Assembly: GCF_002078605.1 (NCBI RefSeq)
Contig: NZ_MSJR01000007.1
Coordinates: forward strand, 124,001 to 188,000
Origin: Salegentibacter sediminis
GTDB taxonomy: Bacteria > Bacteroidota > Bacteroidia > Flavobacteriales > Flavobacteriaceae
Direction: 5' to 3'
DNA: 64,000 nucleotides
The notes beneath the pieces are model-generated. The model made no database searches and had not been told where the DNA came from. It saw only the letters and a list, made by a program, of their open reading frames with translations. Made by a program: the position numbers and the translations under genes. Below are positions 26,636 to 36,387 of the stretch, piece after piece (position 1 is the first letter of the stretch; every line of letters begins with the position of its first letter).

Positions 26636-28207
26636 TTAATACTTCTTCTCGGAGTCGGCAATTTCATAATTCTCATGCTCAAGCATCTCGTGCTCTTCAT
26701 CTTCAACTCCATGAGTTAGACGTTTTAGCGGTTTAAGCATAATTAGCACAATTACCGCAAAGCTTACCGTAAATATGGTAATCCCTGAAAAGATTGCCAA
26801 ATCCCCTGCTTCAGCAGCAAATTCTCCCAGAATACCTGCCACTTTATTTCCGAGGCCAGTTGCGGCAAAATAAACCCCCATCATTAAGGAAGCATATTTC
26901 ATAGGTGCCAGTTTGGTAATGAAAGATAATGCAACAGGGGAGCTACTAAGCTCTCCAATTGTATGGAAAAGATATGCAAGCACTAACCAGTACATTGCGG
27001 AAGACCCATTCGCTTCAAACTGCACAGAAGCCGCAGCCATAAAAACAAATCCTAAGCCCATTATAATAACCCCTATTGCCATTTTAAAGATTGAAGAGGC
27101 TTCTTTATTCTTTATTTTTCGTTTCGCCCAGAAATTAGCCACCAACACTCCAAAAGTGATTATAAATAAAGCATTTAATGACTGGAACCAGGATGCCGGA
27201 ACTTCATTCCCAATACCGGGAAGGGTAAATGGAAGAGCTCTATTGGTTTTTTCTAAAGCATATATATTCATAAGACCCCCGGCCTGTTCAAAGGCACCCC
27301 AGAATACAATTACCAAAATAAACGATAAGAGCATTACTACGTAGCGATCTTTCATAACCTGCGTGGTAAGATCTTTATATACCATAAGCATCATCGCAGT
27401 AACCAGAGTTAGGAAGATAAAAAGCAAACCATAAGCCCAGGATTCGAAGATCAGGACATATAAGGAAACGATCATTAGTATGGCGGTAATAACCAACTGA
27501 AGTGGCGACTTGGCAAGATCTGAAAAAAGTCCGGTAAGGGAAGCTCCTTCATCTCTTTCAGCTTGTGATAAAAGGTTACCTACGTTAACCAGGTATTTCT
27601 GACCCCAAAGATAAACTATTAAACCAAAAGCCATCGCGATTCCGGCAAGACCGAAGCCCCAATGCCAGCCAACCTGCTCTCCAACATACCCCACGATTAA
27701 ACTCGAAAGAAATGCTCCCAGGTTAATTCCGATATAAAAAATGGTAAATCCTTTATCTCTCCTTATATCACCAGGTTTGTAGAGTCCTCCTACCATAGTA
27801 GAAATATTTGGTTTCAACATACCTACACCGGCAATAATTAGCCCTAAACCAGTATAAAACGCCCACATTTCTTCCACGGCAAGGATGGTGTGCCCTGCCA
27901 CCAGGATTATTCCACCCCAGAGGACGGTTTTTTTCTGTCCGAGGAGTTTATCGGCAATTATACCACCGGGGATAGATACGATATAAACAAGCATAGTATA
28001 CCACCCGTAAAGAGCAAGTGCCTCTCCCTGGGTCCAGCCGAGGCCTGCATTTCCATCGGTAGTTGCACTTACCAGGTATAAAACCAGGATAGCTCGCATT
28101 CCATAATAGGAAAAACGCTCCCACATTTCAGTAAAAAACAAAATATAAAGTCCCATTGGATGCCCAAAAAGTTCCTTTTGGGGCGCTGGTGTTGTTGTCG
28201 TTGCCAT
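26636..28207 (-). CDS. POT/PTR-family proton-coupled oligopeptide transporter
   Basis: A 523-residue major-facilitator protein with 12-14 helices. The PTR2 signature E-M-W-E-R-F-S-Y-Y-G-M-R at residues 27-38 contains the E-x-x-E-R-F proton-coupling motif. F-Y-I-G-I-N-L-G-A-F near residue 155 is the second PTR2 signature. It imports di- and tripeptides driven by protons. It starts only 15 bp after the DPP IV-type peptidase gene, so one transcript probably makes both the enzyme that releases dipeptides and the importer that takes them up. Confidence 0.96.
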   Translation of the reverse strand: MATTTTPAPQKELFGHPMGLYILFFTEMWERFSYYGMRAILVLYLVSATTDGNAGLGWTQGEALALYGWYTMLVYIVSIPGGIIADKLLGQKKTVLWGGIILVAGHTILAVEEMWAFYTGLGLIIAGVGMLKPNISTMVGGLYKPGDIRRDKGFTIFYIGINLGAFLSSLIVGYVGEQVGWHWGFGLAGIAMAFGLIVYLWGQKYLVNVGNLLSQAERDEGASLTGLFSDLAKSPLQLVITAILMIVSLYVLIFESWAYGLLFIFLTLVTAMMLMVYKDLTTQVMKDRYVVMLLSFILVIVFWGAFEQAGGLMNIYALEKTNRALPFTLPGIGNEVPASWFQSLNALFIITFGVLVANFWAKRKIKNKEASSIFKMAIGVIIMGLGFVFMAAASVQFEANGSSAMYWLVLAYLFHTIGELSSSPVALSFITKLAPMKYASLMMGVYFAATGLGNKVAGILGEFAAEAGDLAIFSGITIFTVSFAVIVLIMLKPLKRLTHGVEDEEHEMLEHENYEIADSEKKY

Positions 28208-28222
28208 TAACTTAGATTTGGT

Positions 28223-30388
28223 TTAAAGATTTTCAGTGATAAAATTGGTCATTTTAGTGTAAAGGTGACGTCTTGTATTTCCGCCATATATTCCGTGGTT
28301 TTTATCGGGATAGATGGCCCATTCAAATTGTTTGTTTGCCTGAATAAGAGCTTCTACCATACGCATGGTATTTTGTAGATGCACATTGTCATCTCCTCCC
28401 CCATGGATCAATAAATAATCACCTTTAAGTTTTTCCACATGATTAATTGGAGAGTTCTCATCATATCCAGATGGATTCTCCTGTGGGGTAGTCATATATC
28501 TTTCAGTGTAAATTGTATCGTAAAACCTCCAGCTTGTAACCGGAGCAACCGCGATAGCCAGTGAAAACACATCATTACCCTTCAAAATAGCGTTTGAAGA
28601 CATAAAACCACCGTAGCTCCAGCCCCAGATCCCTATTCGATCTTCATCGATGTATTCTCTGTCGCCTAAAACTCTGGCCGCTTCTATCTGGTCTTCTACT
28701 TCGTATTTACCCAGTTCATTTTGAGTTACTTTTTTGAAGGCAGCTCCTTTAAGACCAGTTCCTCTTCCATCTACGGTCGCTATGATATAGCCCTTATCTG
28801 CAAGTAGCTGATACCAGTAATCATTAGTCCCGAAGTAAGAATTTGAAACCGATTGTGAGCCCGGCCCTGAATATTGGAACATTAATAATGGATATTCCTT
28901 ATCAGCATCAAAATCTGATGGTTTGATCATCCACATATTGAGTTCGTTGCCGTTAACCTCTATAGTACTCAATTCTTTTGGGGAAAAATTATAAGCTTCT
29001 TCTTTTTCCCGTAAGGCCGAATTATCCTTGATCTTCCTTACCAGCTTCCCGTTTTTAGCATTGTGTAGCGTGAACTCATACGGAGTTTCCGTATTGGTAA
29101 AGGAATTGATGAAATAGGTGAAATCGGCACTGAAATCGGCACTATTCATCCCGGTTTTGTCGGTTAAACGGGTTTTGCCTTTTCCATTAGGCTTAATAGA
29201 GTAAACATCTCGATTAACACTTCCGTTTTCGGTGCTCTGGTAGAAAATTCTATTAGACTTTTTATCATAGCCATAATAGTTGGTGACTTCCCAGTTTCCT
29301 GAGGTCACTTGATTTTCAAGTTCGCCATCTTCATCATAAAGGTAAATATGGTTCCAGCCGTCGTTCTCACTGGTCCAGATAAAGTCGTTATCTTCCAGGA
29401 AGGTTAGGTTATCAGTGATGTCGATATAGGCTTCATCAGTTTCAGTCATAATCACTTCTGCTTCATTATCTTCAGCATCAACAAAAATCAGGTCAAGTTC
29501 ATTCTGGTGCCTGTTCAACACCTGCACGCTTAAAATTTCAGAATCCTGGGTCCATTTTATTCGCGGAATATAAAAATCCTGATACTCCCCTAATTCAACA
29601 TCTTCTGTTTTTTCGGTAGCCAGCTCATACAAATGCAAGCTCACTTCAGAATTTGCTTCCCCTGCTTTTGGATATTTAAATACCTCCTGTCTTGGGTAAA
29701 GATTTTCTCCAAACATATCCATGGAGAACTCAGGTACATCTTCTTCATCGAACCTTAAAAAGGCGATCCTTTTTCCGTTTTTATTCCATTCAAAGGCTCT
29801 TACAAAAGCAAATTCCTCTTCGTAAACCCAATCAGTAACTCCGTTAATAATCTTGTTCTTTTCCCCATCAGAAGTAACTCTGGTTTCTTCTCCTGATCTG
29901 ATGTCGAAAATATAAATGTCGTTCTCAAAAACGTAAGCTACCTTCGAAGCATCGGGGGAGAAGGTGGGCTCCTGAACTTTTTTATCAGAAAGTTTTATGA
30001 GACTGCCATCGGCAGTGTCGTAGATATAGTAAACTCCGCGCGAAGACCTTCTATAGATTTGTTCCACCTCAGTAGAAAGCAATATTTTACTTTCATCATC
30101 GCTTAATTCAAAACCCTGGAAAGAATCAATCTCATCTAGATTATTCGTGGAAACAAGGCTATGGGTTTTTTCGCCGCTTTTATAAGCATAGACATCTATG
30201 CTGGCAGTCCCATTTCCGCGATTTAAAACCACATATTCCTTACCATTATCGAGAGATTGGAGAGATTGTAAACGTTCCTGTCTAAAGGTTCCATCCCAGA
30301 TCTCCTCCTGGGTAATCTGTTTATCTTGTGCATAAACAACTGAGGATGCACCAATTATCAACCCCAGTACAATATTTTTAAATTTCAT
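28223..30388 (-). CDS. S9B dipeptidyl peptidase IV-type protease
   Basis: A 721-residue exported serine peptidase with a signal peptide (1-20), an N-terminal beta-propeller (DPPIV_N, about 100-450) and a C-terminal alpha/beta hydrolase. The triad is Ser591 in G-W-S-Y-G-G, Asp666 in G-G-D-D-N-V-H and His698 in K-N-H-G-I. The propeller motif W-V-Y-E-E-E-F near residue 190 supplies the Glu pair that holds the substrate N-terminus, as in true DPP IV. It removes X-Pro or X-Ala dipeptides from exported peptides. The POT transporter follows 15 bp downstream. The best promoter guess, TAAACTTG on the minus strand at 30415-30422, has one mismatch to the -7 consensus. Confidence 0.96.
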   Translation of the reverse strand: MKFKNIVLGLIIGASSVVYAQDKQITQEEIWDGTFRQERLQSLQSLDNGKEYVVLNRGNGTASIDVYAYKSGEKTHSLVSTNNLDEIDSFQGFELSDDESKILLSTEVEQIYRRSSRGVYYIYDTADGSLIKLSDKKVQEPTFSPDASKVAYVFENDIYIFDIRSGEETRVTSDGEKNKIINGVTDWVYEEEFAFVRAFEWNKNGKRIAFLRFDEEDVPEFSMDMFGENLYPRQEVFKYPKAGEANSEVSLHLYELATEKTEDVELGEYQDFYIPRIKWTQDSEILSVQVLNRHQNELDLIFVDAEDNEAEVIMTETDEAYIDITDNLTFLEDNDFIWTSENDGWNHIYLYDEDGELENQVTSGNWEVTNYYGYDKKSNRIFYQSTENGSVNRDVYSIKPNGKGKTRLTDKTGMNSADFSADFTYFINSFTNTETPYEFTLHNAKNGKLVRKIKDNSALREKEEAYNFSPKELSTIEVNGNELNMWMIKPSDFDADKEYPLLMFQYSGPGSQSVSNSYFGTNDYWYQLLADKGYIIATVDGRGTGLKGAAFKKVTQNELGKYEVEDQIEAARVLGDREYIDEDRIGIWGWSYGGFMSSNAILKGNDVFSLAIAVAPVTSWRFYDTIYTERYMTTPQENPSGYDENSPINHVEKLKGDYLLIHGGGDDNVHLQNTMRMVEALIQANKQFEWAIYPDKNHGIYGGNTRRHLYTKMTNFITENL

Positions 30389-30552
30389 ATTTTTCGGATA
30401 TAAATCTCATTGCCCAAGTTTACTAAAATTTCAGCAAAATATGTTAATGAAGAGTGTTAAATACTAAGGATTTGTTAAAGAAAAATATAATCAGAGTTTT
30501 TAAAAAAATCATCCTCTATTTTCAATTTTCGGCTATCTAAACCTAAGCTTTG

Positions 30553-30560
30553 TATCTTTG
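30553..30560 (+). promoter_or_regulatory. -7 box of the mevalonate operon promoter
   Basis: TATCTTTG matches TAnnTTTG and lies 22 bp before the ATG of the HMG-CoA reductase gene. No TTG is present about 20 bp further upstream. Confidence 0.55.
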
Positions 30561-30582
30561 CAATTCGAAAATAAAATGAATT

Positions 30583-31902
30583 ATGATCTCACCCATTAGT
30601 GGTTTTTCCAAATTAACGAAAAAGGAAAAAATAGACTGGCTTGCTGAAACTTATCTCAAGGATCAACCTGAAGATGTACGCATACTTAGGCAATACTGGA
30701 ATGAAGATTCCCGGCTGCAACAACTCCACGACGAATTTACCGAAAATACCCTGTCGAACTTCTATCTCCCGTTTGGCCTGGCTCCAAATTTCCTTATTAA
30801 CAACGAACTTTTGGCCCTGCCCATGGCTATTGAAGAAAGTTCGGTAATCGCTGCCGCGAGTAAAGCAGCGAAATTCTGGAGGTCACGTGGTGGTTTTAAG
30901 GCTGAAGTGATCGACACCCAAAAAATCGGACAGGTGCATTTCCACTACACAGGTGACCCACAGAAACTTAGCGGTTTTTTCGAAGAAGTAAAACCGAAAA
31001 TGATAGAAGCAGTTAAGCCCATTACCAAAAATATGGAAAAGCGTGGGGGCGGTGTATTAAATATTGAACTTAAAGATAAAACCGAAAGCTTAAACAACTA
31101 TTTTCAGTTGCATTGCACTTTTGACACCCAGGATTCGATGGGTGCGAATTTCATTAATTCCTGTCTTGAAAAGTTTGCCGATGTTTTCCAGGAGGAGGCC
31201 AAAGCGTTTGAATCTTTTTCTGAAGAAGAAAAAGAAATTCAGATCATAATGAGCATTCTTTCCAATTATGTGCCCCATTGTATAGTGAGAGCCGAAGTTA
31301 CCTGTCCTGTAGAAGAGCTTTCTGAAGACGACAAAATGAGTGGCCAGGAATTTGCCGAAAAATTTATTCAGGCCATAAAAATTGCAGAAGTAGAACCTTA
31401 CAGGGCGGTGACACATAATAAAGGCATTATGAATGGCATTGACGCAGTAGTGTTGGCCACAGGAAATGATTTTAGGGCGGTGGAAGCCGGTATACACGCT
31501 TTCGCTTCTAAAAGCGGAAACTACACGAGCCTCTCCCATGCTAAAGTAGAAAACGGACAATTCACCTTCTGGATGGAAATCCCCCTGGCCCTGGGAACCG
31601 TTGGCGGACTAACAAGCCTGCATCCATTAGTAAAATTAGCACTGGACATCCTGCAGCAACCTTCAGCAAAGAAACTCATGAAAATTGTAGCTGTTACCGG
31701 ACTGGCGCAGAATTTTGCTGCAGTTCGTTCCCTCATCACCACCGGAATTCAGCAGGGACATATGAAAATGCACCTAATGAACATTCTAAACCAACAAAAC
31801 GCCACGCGGGAAGAGAAACTTAGCTTAACCGATTACTTTAAACACCACACGGTAACCCATAGCAGTGTTATTGAACAACTTGAAAAAATACGCCGGCAAT
31901 GA
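30583..31902 (+). CDS. mvaA: Class II 3-hydroxy-3-methylglutaryl-CoA reductase
   Basis: A 439-residue HMG-CoA reductase of the bacterial class II type, interconverting HMG-CoA and mevalonate. By alignment in memory with the Pseudomonas mevalonii enzyme, the catalytic residues are Glu84/85 in P-M-A-I-E-E-S, Lys280 in H-N-K-G-I-M-N-G, Asp296 in A-T-G-N-D and His393 in Q-G-H-M-K-M-H. In Flavobacteria the mevalonate route supplies isoprenoids, so the physiological direction is probably synthesis. The stop overlaps the start of the GHMP kinase gene by 4 bp (ATGA). Confidence 0.95.
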   Translation: MISPISGFSKLTKKEKIDWLAETYLKDQPEDVRILRQYWNEDSRLQQLHDEFTENTLSNFYLPFGLAPNFLINNELLALPMAIEESSVIAAASKAAKFWRSRGGFKAEVIDTQKIGQVHFHYTGDPQKLSGFFEEVKPKMIEAVKPITKNMEKRGGGVLNIELKDKTESLNNYFQLHCTFDTQDSMGANFINSCLEKFADVFQEEAKAFESFSEEEKEIQIIMSILSNYVPHCIVRAEVTCPVEELSEDDKMSGQEFAEKFIQAIKIAEVEPYRAVTHNKGIMNGIDAVVLATGNDFRAVEAGIHAFASKSGNYTSLSHAKVENGQFTFWMEIPLALGTVGGLTSLHPLVKLALDILQQPSAKKLMKIVAVTGLAQNFAAVRSLITTGIQQGHMKMHLMNILNQQNATREEKLSLTDYFKHHTVTHSSVIEQLEKIRRQ

Positions 31903-32819
31903 AAACATTTTACAGCCACGGAAAATTGTTGATCACGGGCGAATATGCCGTTTTGGATGGAGCTAAAGCCTTGGCTTTACCTACCAAATACGGCCAGGAA
32001 ATGCAGGTGAACAACACAGACAAACCCGGAATTTCCTGGACAAGCCTTGATGAAAATGGAGAAAAATGGTTTGAAGGTGATTTTATTTTTAAAAAAGATC
32101 AATTTTTACTTAAGGAAGGAAATACCAAGCCAGATCATACTAATACCCGTTTGCTCGAAATCCTAAATGCGGCCAGAGATCTTAATCCTGAATTCTTTTC
32201 TGAATACAAGGGTTTCCAAATCACAACAAAACTCGAGTTTAATCGAAATTGGGGTTTAGGCAGCTCCTCTACTTTAATAAATAATATCGCAAGCTGGCTG
32301 GATATTGATGCCTATAAACTACTTGAAAAAACATTTGGAGGAAGCGGTTATGATATCGCCGCAGCACAACAGGATTCTGCATTTACCTATCAATTAATAC
32401 AAGGCCAGGCCTCGGTTTTAAAAAGCCAATTTGACCCGCAATTCCGGGAACAACTTTTTTTCGTTTACCTCAATCAAAAACAGAATAGCCGGGAAGCTAT
32501 TGCTCATTATCGCAGTCAACCCCAAGAGAATATCGGTGTTCTTACAGAGAAAATATCCGGACTTACAGAACAATTTCTTCAATGTGAAAGCCTGTCTAAA
32601 TTCCGACTTTTAATGGATCTTCACGAAACCCTGATCTCAAAAGCGATCAACCAGCCAAAAATTAAAACCAGGCTATTCCCCGATTTCTCCGGAAGCATAA
32701 AAAGCCTTGGGGCCTGGGGCGGCGATTTTATTCTTGCCACAGGCTCTAAGGAAGACCAACAATATTTCAGGGATAAAAACTACCAAACCATTATCCCTTT
32801 TAGCAATATGGTATTATAA
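31899..32819 (+). CDS. GYDIA-family GHMP kinase (mevalonate pathway)
   Basis: A 306-residue GHMP-superfamily kinase. The N-terminal H-G-K-L-L-I-T-G-E-Y motif (7-16) is followed by the ATP loop G-L-G-S-S-S at 119-124 and the family-naming G-S-G-Y-D-I-A at 148-154. Flavobacterial genomes carry this family beside class II HMG-CoA reductase, so it is probably the mevalonate or phosphomevalonate kinase. Which of the two it phosphorylates cannot be told from sequence. It is coupled to mvaA by a 4-bp overlap and followed by a strong terminator. Confidence 0.9.
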   Translation: MKTFYSHGKLLITGEYAVLDGAKALALPTKYGQEMQVNNTDKPGISWTSLDENGEKWFEGDFIFKKDQFLLKEGNTKPDHTNTRLLEILNAARDLNPEFFSEYKGFQITTKLEFNRNWGLGSSSTLINNIASWLDIDAYKLLEKTFGGSGYDIAAAQQDSAFTYQLIQGQASVLKSQFDPQFREQLFFVYLNQKQNSREAIAHYRSQPQENIGVLTEKISGLTEQFLQCESLSKFRLLMDLHETLISKAINQPKIKTRLFPDFSGSIKSLGAWGGDFILATGSKEDQQYFRDKNYQTIIPFSNMVL

Positions 32820-32847
32820 AAAACGCCTCCCGGCAAGGAGGCGTTTT
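32820..32847. terminator. Bidirectional terminator between GHMP kinase and ppiD-like gene
   Basis: AAAACGCCTCC (32820-32830) pairs perfectly with GGAGGCGTTTT (32837-32847) around a CGGCAA loop. The A-run on one side and T-run on the other suit both convergent operons. Confidence 0.9.
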
Positions 32848-32876
32848 AATACTTTTTATTTTTTCAGCTCAATAAC

Positions 32877-34997
32877 CTAATAGAACCTGGCTCTGTTATC
32901 TTCGATTTCAGCCTTTTCCTTTAGCGCTTCAAAAGCACGCTGAGCTGCAGCCTGACGTCGTTTCGCGGTTTCCTGATCTGCAAAACTCTTATAAGACTCC
33001 ATAGCTGGAGCTTCATTTCTGCTAAGCAATTCCACTACATACACTCCTTTTTCTCCTGTAATGGGCTTGCTTACCTGTCCAGGTTCCATAGCAAAAACCG
33101 AACCTACCACTGAAGGCTCGCTTCCGGCACCCGGCAGAGTTGGACTATTCAGGTTGATAGCGTTGGCAGACTGAACACTGCTGTTTTGAGCAGCTGCGAT
33201 CTCTTCAAGGCTATTCCCACTTATTTTGTTTTTGATAATCTCCGCTTTCTTTTGCTTGGTAAGAATTGGGATTACTTCAGATGATGCATTTTCAGCGCTC
33301 ATAAGTCCGGCATCCCTTTTAGCGGTAAGCTGAGCTACAACGTACCCCTGAGAAGTATCAAATCTTTTTACATCACCAACTTTTGCCTCGTCTTCAAAAG
33401 CCCACTGCACAATCCTTCTTTGGTTGCCTAAACCAGGGATGTTTTCCTCAAGCGCTTTAACATCTCTCACCGTTCTAAGCTCAAGATTTTCTGATTTTAC
33501 CTGTTCAGAAAAATCACCCTCACGTGCAGCAATTTCAAATTTAGTTACTTCATTAAAAAGGTTGTTCCTTGAACGTTCAGAAGGTTCAATTTCACGAGCT
33601 ATGGTAGCAATTTTCACCGCTCTTTCTCTGTCGCTTTGCTCTTCAATATGAATAACGTGATAACCAAAATCGGTTTCTATAACCCCTATATCACCGGCAT
33701 TATTATAAAAAATATAAGAATCAAATTCTGGCACCATATCACCAGGACCAAAATACCCAAGGTCTCCCCCGTCGGCTTTGTTGGATTCGTCTGAGGAGTA
33801 CTGGGCAGCTAAAGCGGCAAATTGAGACTTGTCTGCACGCACTACATTTGCAATACTATCGGCCAATTGTTTAGCCTCCTCTTTACTTCTGGTCACGTTA
33901 GGTGCAAACTGAAGCCCCTGGTACGACACCAAAATATGGCTGGCTTTTGCAGAATCTGCAATTTGTTTGGCATCTACCATCTTACTGATCTTAAAATATC
34001 CGTCGTGCTCGTATGGCCCGAAGCTTTCTCCAACTTCAAGGTTAAAAAGCTCATCCCGAAGATCGGATGGAAGATCATTTTTGAACATATATCTATCCTG
34101 GTAAGGAAGATCAGAGTTTGAATTAACAAATTCCTCATAATCTGTAGTATCGTTGAAACCTGGTAAGGTATCATTGGCCTGAGCAGCAGAATTATATTCC
34201 ACCCTGGTTTGCATTAAGGCGGTAAGAGATTCTTTTGCCTCCTTACGATCTTCTTCTGAAGCAACTTCTTCAAAAAACACATACTGAATGTTTCTGGAGG
34301 CTTCAGTTTCAAATTTGGCCGGATTCTTCTTGATATAATCTCTGATTTCCTCTTTACTTACTTCCACTTCATCATCTGAAACTGAAGTATAAGGGATCTG
34401 AACGAATTTCATATCTATATTATCATTCTCAAATCGGTAGGCCTGCTCTCCCTCAGTTAAGGTTGCACCAACCCCGGCTGCTACCATAGAGAAATATATA
34501 TTTTCACGGGCAGAACTTCCAAGGCTGTTTTCAAAATCCAGCCACTGGCGATAGGCTTCCGGTGAAGTCGCCTTCATAGTAGCCACATATTCCCGAACTC
34601 TGTTTTCATCAAACATTCCCGCTTCATTGGTGAAATTTGGATTATTCCCCATTTGGGCCTGCATCATTTCCTTGATTTGTGCCTGCTCGGCTCTCACCCC
34701 TAATTCTTCAAGTTCTTCATCAATGATAATCTCCCGCAATTTGGTTTCCCAAATCTGGTTAACGGCCTGTGTTGTACTCGCATTTGCCCCCATATTGCGC
34801 TGGAAGTTTTCAACATTTCGGGCAAATTCTTCCCTATCTATTTCTTCCCCATTTACGGTTGCGATAACATTTTGAGATTTAGCGGAAGAAAAACCTCCGT
34901 TACGGATTACATCGGCTAACACGAAAGAAAAAAGAGCCAAAGCAATGATAATGATCAAGAAAACAGAACGCTGTCTGATTTTATTTAATACTGCCAT
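32877..34997 (-). CDS. PpiD-like peptidyl-prolyl isomerase/chaperone
   Basis: A 706-residue membrane-anchored foldase: one N-terminal helix (about 12-30), a SurA_N-type helical domain (to about 230), a parvulin PPIC domain (about 340-450, with the S-H-I-L-V and G-G-D-L-G-Y-F-G motifs) and a second, degenerate parvulin-like region near the C-terminus. This layout is that of PpiD, a periplasm-facing folding factor at the Sec translocon. Gene order after the CNNM protein is typical of Flavobacteria. It has its own promoter candidate in the 95-bp upstream gap. Confidence 0.92.
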   Translation of the reverse strand: MAVLNKIRQRSVFLIIIIALALFSFVLADVIRNGGFSSAKSQNVIATVNGEEIDREEFARNVENFQRNMGANASTTQAVNQIWETKLREIIIDEELEELGVRAEQAQIKEMMQAQMGNNPNFTNEAGMFDENRVREYVATMKATSPEAYRQWLDFENSLGSSARENIYFSMVAAGVGATLTEGEQAYRFENDNIDMKFVQIPYTSVSDDEVEVSKEEIRDYIKKNPAKFETEASRNIQYVFFEEVASEEDRKEAKESLTALMQTRVEYNSAAQANDTLPGFNDTTDYEEFVNSNSDLPYQDRYMFKNDLPSDLRDELFNLEVGESFGPYEHDGYFKISKMVDAKQIADSAKASHILVSYQGLQFAPNVTRSKEEAKQLADSIANVVRADKSQFAALAAQYSSDESNKADGGDLGYFGPGDMVPEFDSYIFYNNAGDIGVIETDFGYHVIHIEEQSDRERAVKIATIAREIEPSERSRNNLFNEVTKFEIAAREGDFSEQVKSENLELRTVRDVKALEENIPGLGNQRRIVQWAFEDEAKVGDVKRFDTSQGYVVAQLTAKRDAGLMSAENASSEVIPILTKQKKAEIIKNKISGNSLEEIAAAQNSSVQSANAINLNSPTLPGAGSEPSVVGSVFAMEPGQVSKPITGEKGVYVVELLSRNEAPAMESYKSFADQETAKRRQAAAQRAFEALKEKAEIEDNRARFY

Positions 34998-35028
34998 TTG
35001 TAGTTATTATTTATCGGAATATAGTGGG

Positions 35029-35036
35029 CGAAAATA
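35029..35036 (-). promoter_or_regulatory. Possible -7 box (TTCG variant) for the ppiD-like gene
   Basis: TATTTTCG on the minus strand differs from TAnnTTTG by one base and lies 32 bp before the start codon. An inverted repeat sits just upstream. Confidence 0.35.
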
Positions 35037-35046
35037 GCGTTTTTAA

Positions 35047-35071
35047 GCTAATTATGAAACTTATAATTAGC
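35047..35071. promoter_or_regulatory. 9-bp inverted repeat upstream of the ppiD-like promoter
   Basis: GCTAATTAT (35047-35055) and ATAATTAGC (35063-35071) are exact complements around a 7-nt spacer. There is no T-run on the minus strand, so it is not a good terminator for the preceding CNNM gene. Its place just above the -7 box would suit an operator. Confidence 0.35.
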
Positions 35072-35092
35072 AAAATATTAACGATCCCGGAT

Positions 35093-36382
35093 TTAATCTG
35101 CGGGTTTTATTTTTAGTTCCACCAATTCTATTTTAGTATTGGAAACTTCTTTGATTTCAAATTCGAAGTCTTCTATAGAAACCAGCTCGCCCTGCTGGGG
35201 GATTTCTTCGGTATGGTTCACGATAAAACCACCCAGGGTTTCATAGTTTTCACCTTCAGGAATATTGATTTTATAGGTTTCATTAAGATAATCTACCTCC
35301 AGCCGTGCAGAGAATAAATAATGATTTTCATCTAAGCGCTCTTCAATGAGTACCGGCGAATCATGTTCGTCTTCTATTTCACCAAAGAGTTCTTCAACAA
35401 TGTCTTCTACGGTTATCATTCCGCTGGTACCGCCGTACTCATCAATCACCACCGCGATGCTTTTACGTTTTTTTATCAGGATATTCAGCACATCCTTCAC
35501 CCACATGGTTTCGGGCACAAAAACTACCGGCAGCAATATAGACTTTAATGATTTTGGCCTTTTGAATAATTCAAAACTATGAATATAACCTATAATATCA
35601 TCTATAGTTTCGTTATACACGAGAATTTTAGACAATCCCGTTTCGGTAAAGGTTTCAATAAGATCTTTGGGGGCCTTCGTTTTATCTACAGCAATTATTT
35701 CGGTTCTTGGAATCATAACCTCCCGGGCCTTTATATCTGAAAATTCAAGCGCATTCTGAAAAATTTGTATTTCGGTATCTACATCTTCATCGTTTTCCAC
35801 AGTTTCCATCTGCTCATTGATGAAGTTTCCCAGGTCAATTTTACTGAAGGCCAGCTGTACTTCGTCGCCTTCGGTTTTAAAAAATTTCTTCAGCACAAAA
35901 TCTGAGATCCAGATAACAAAATCAGAAATAAATGTGAAGAGGATGTAGAAAAAATATGCGGGTATGGCGAAAAATTTCAGCATCGAATTCGCATAGATCT
36001 GAAAAAAAACTTTGGGAAGGAATTCGGCGGTAAAGAGAATCACCAAAGTTGAAATAACTGTTTGGGTGAGCAGGCTAAGGTCAGTTATCAGGTATTCAAT
36101 AAACCCGCTTTCTATAGGTTGAAGCCCGTTTAGCCAGCTCATAATGAGATCGCCCATAAAGAACCCGTAAACCACAAGGGCAATGTTATTACCCACCAAC
36201 ATGGTGGCAATAAACTTGGAGGGCTTCTTAGTGAGTCTTCCTAACACATTGGCGAGAAGGTCATTCTGGCGTTTTTCAATCTCAATGTAGATCTTGTTGG
36301 AAGAAACGTAAGCAATCTCCATCCCAGAAAAAAATGCTGAAAAGATCAGGGAAAGAATAATTATCAATATCTCGCTTTGCAT
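35093..36382 (-). CDS. CNNM/CorC-type (hemolysin-like) CBS-domain membrane protein
   Basis: A 429-residue protein with a DUF21/CNNM membrane domain (about 1-190, helices near 3-22, 60-80, 95-115 and 130-160), a CBS pair (about 210-335, with V-M-I-P-R-T-E and D-E-Y-G-G-T-S-G-M-I-T-V-E-D) and a C-terminal CorC_HlyC domain (about 345-425). Relatives take part in divalent cation (Mg2+) export or homeostasis; the old name hemolysin is not informative. It follows a small membrane protein by 5 bp in the coaX-lptC operon. Confidence 0.93.
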   Translation of the reverse strand: MQSEILIIILSLIFSAFFSGMEIAYVSSNKIYIEIEKRQNDLLANVLGRLTKKPSKFIATMLVGNNIALVVYGFFMGDLIMSWLNGLQPIESGFIEYLITDLSLLTQTVISTLVILFTAEFLPKVFFQIYANSMLKFFAIPAYFFYILFTFISDFVIWISDFVLKKFFKTEGDEVQLAFSKIDLGNFINEQMETVENDEDVDTEIQIFQNALEFSDIKAREVMIPRTEIIAVDKTKAPKDLIETFTETGLSKILVYNETIDDIIGYIHSFELFKRPKSLKSILLPVVFVPETMWVKDVLNILIKKRKSIAVVIDEYGGTSGMITVEDIVEELFGEIEDEHDSPVLIEERLDENHYLFSARLEVDYLNETYKINIPEGENYETLGGFIVNHTEEIPQQGELVSIEDFEFEIKEVSNTKIELVELKIKPAD

Positions 36383-36387
36383 CGGAG

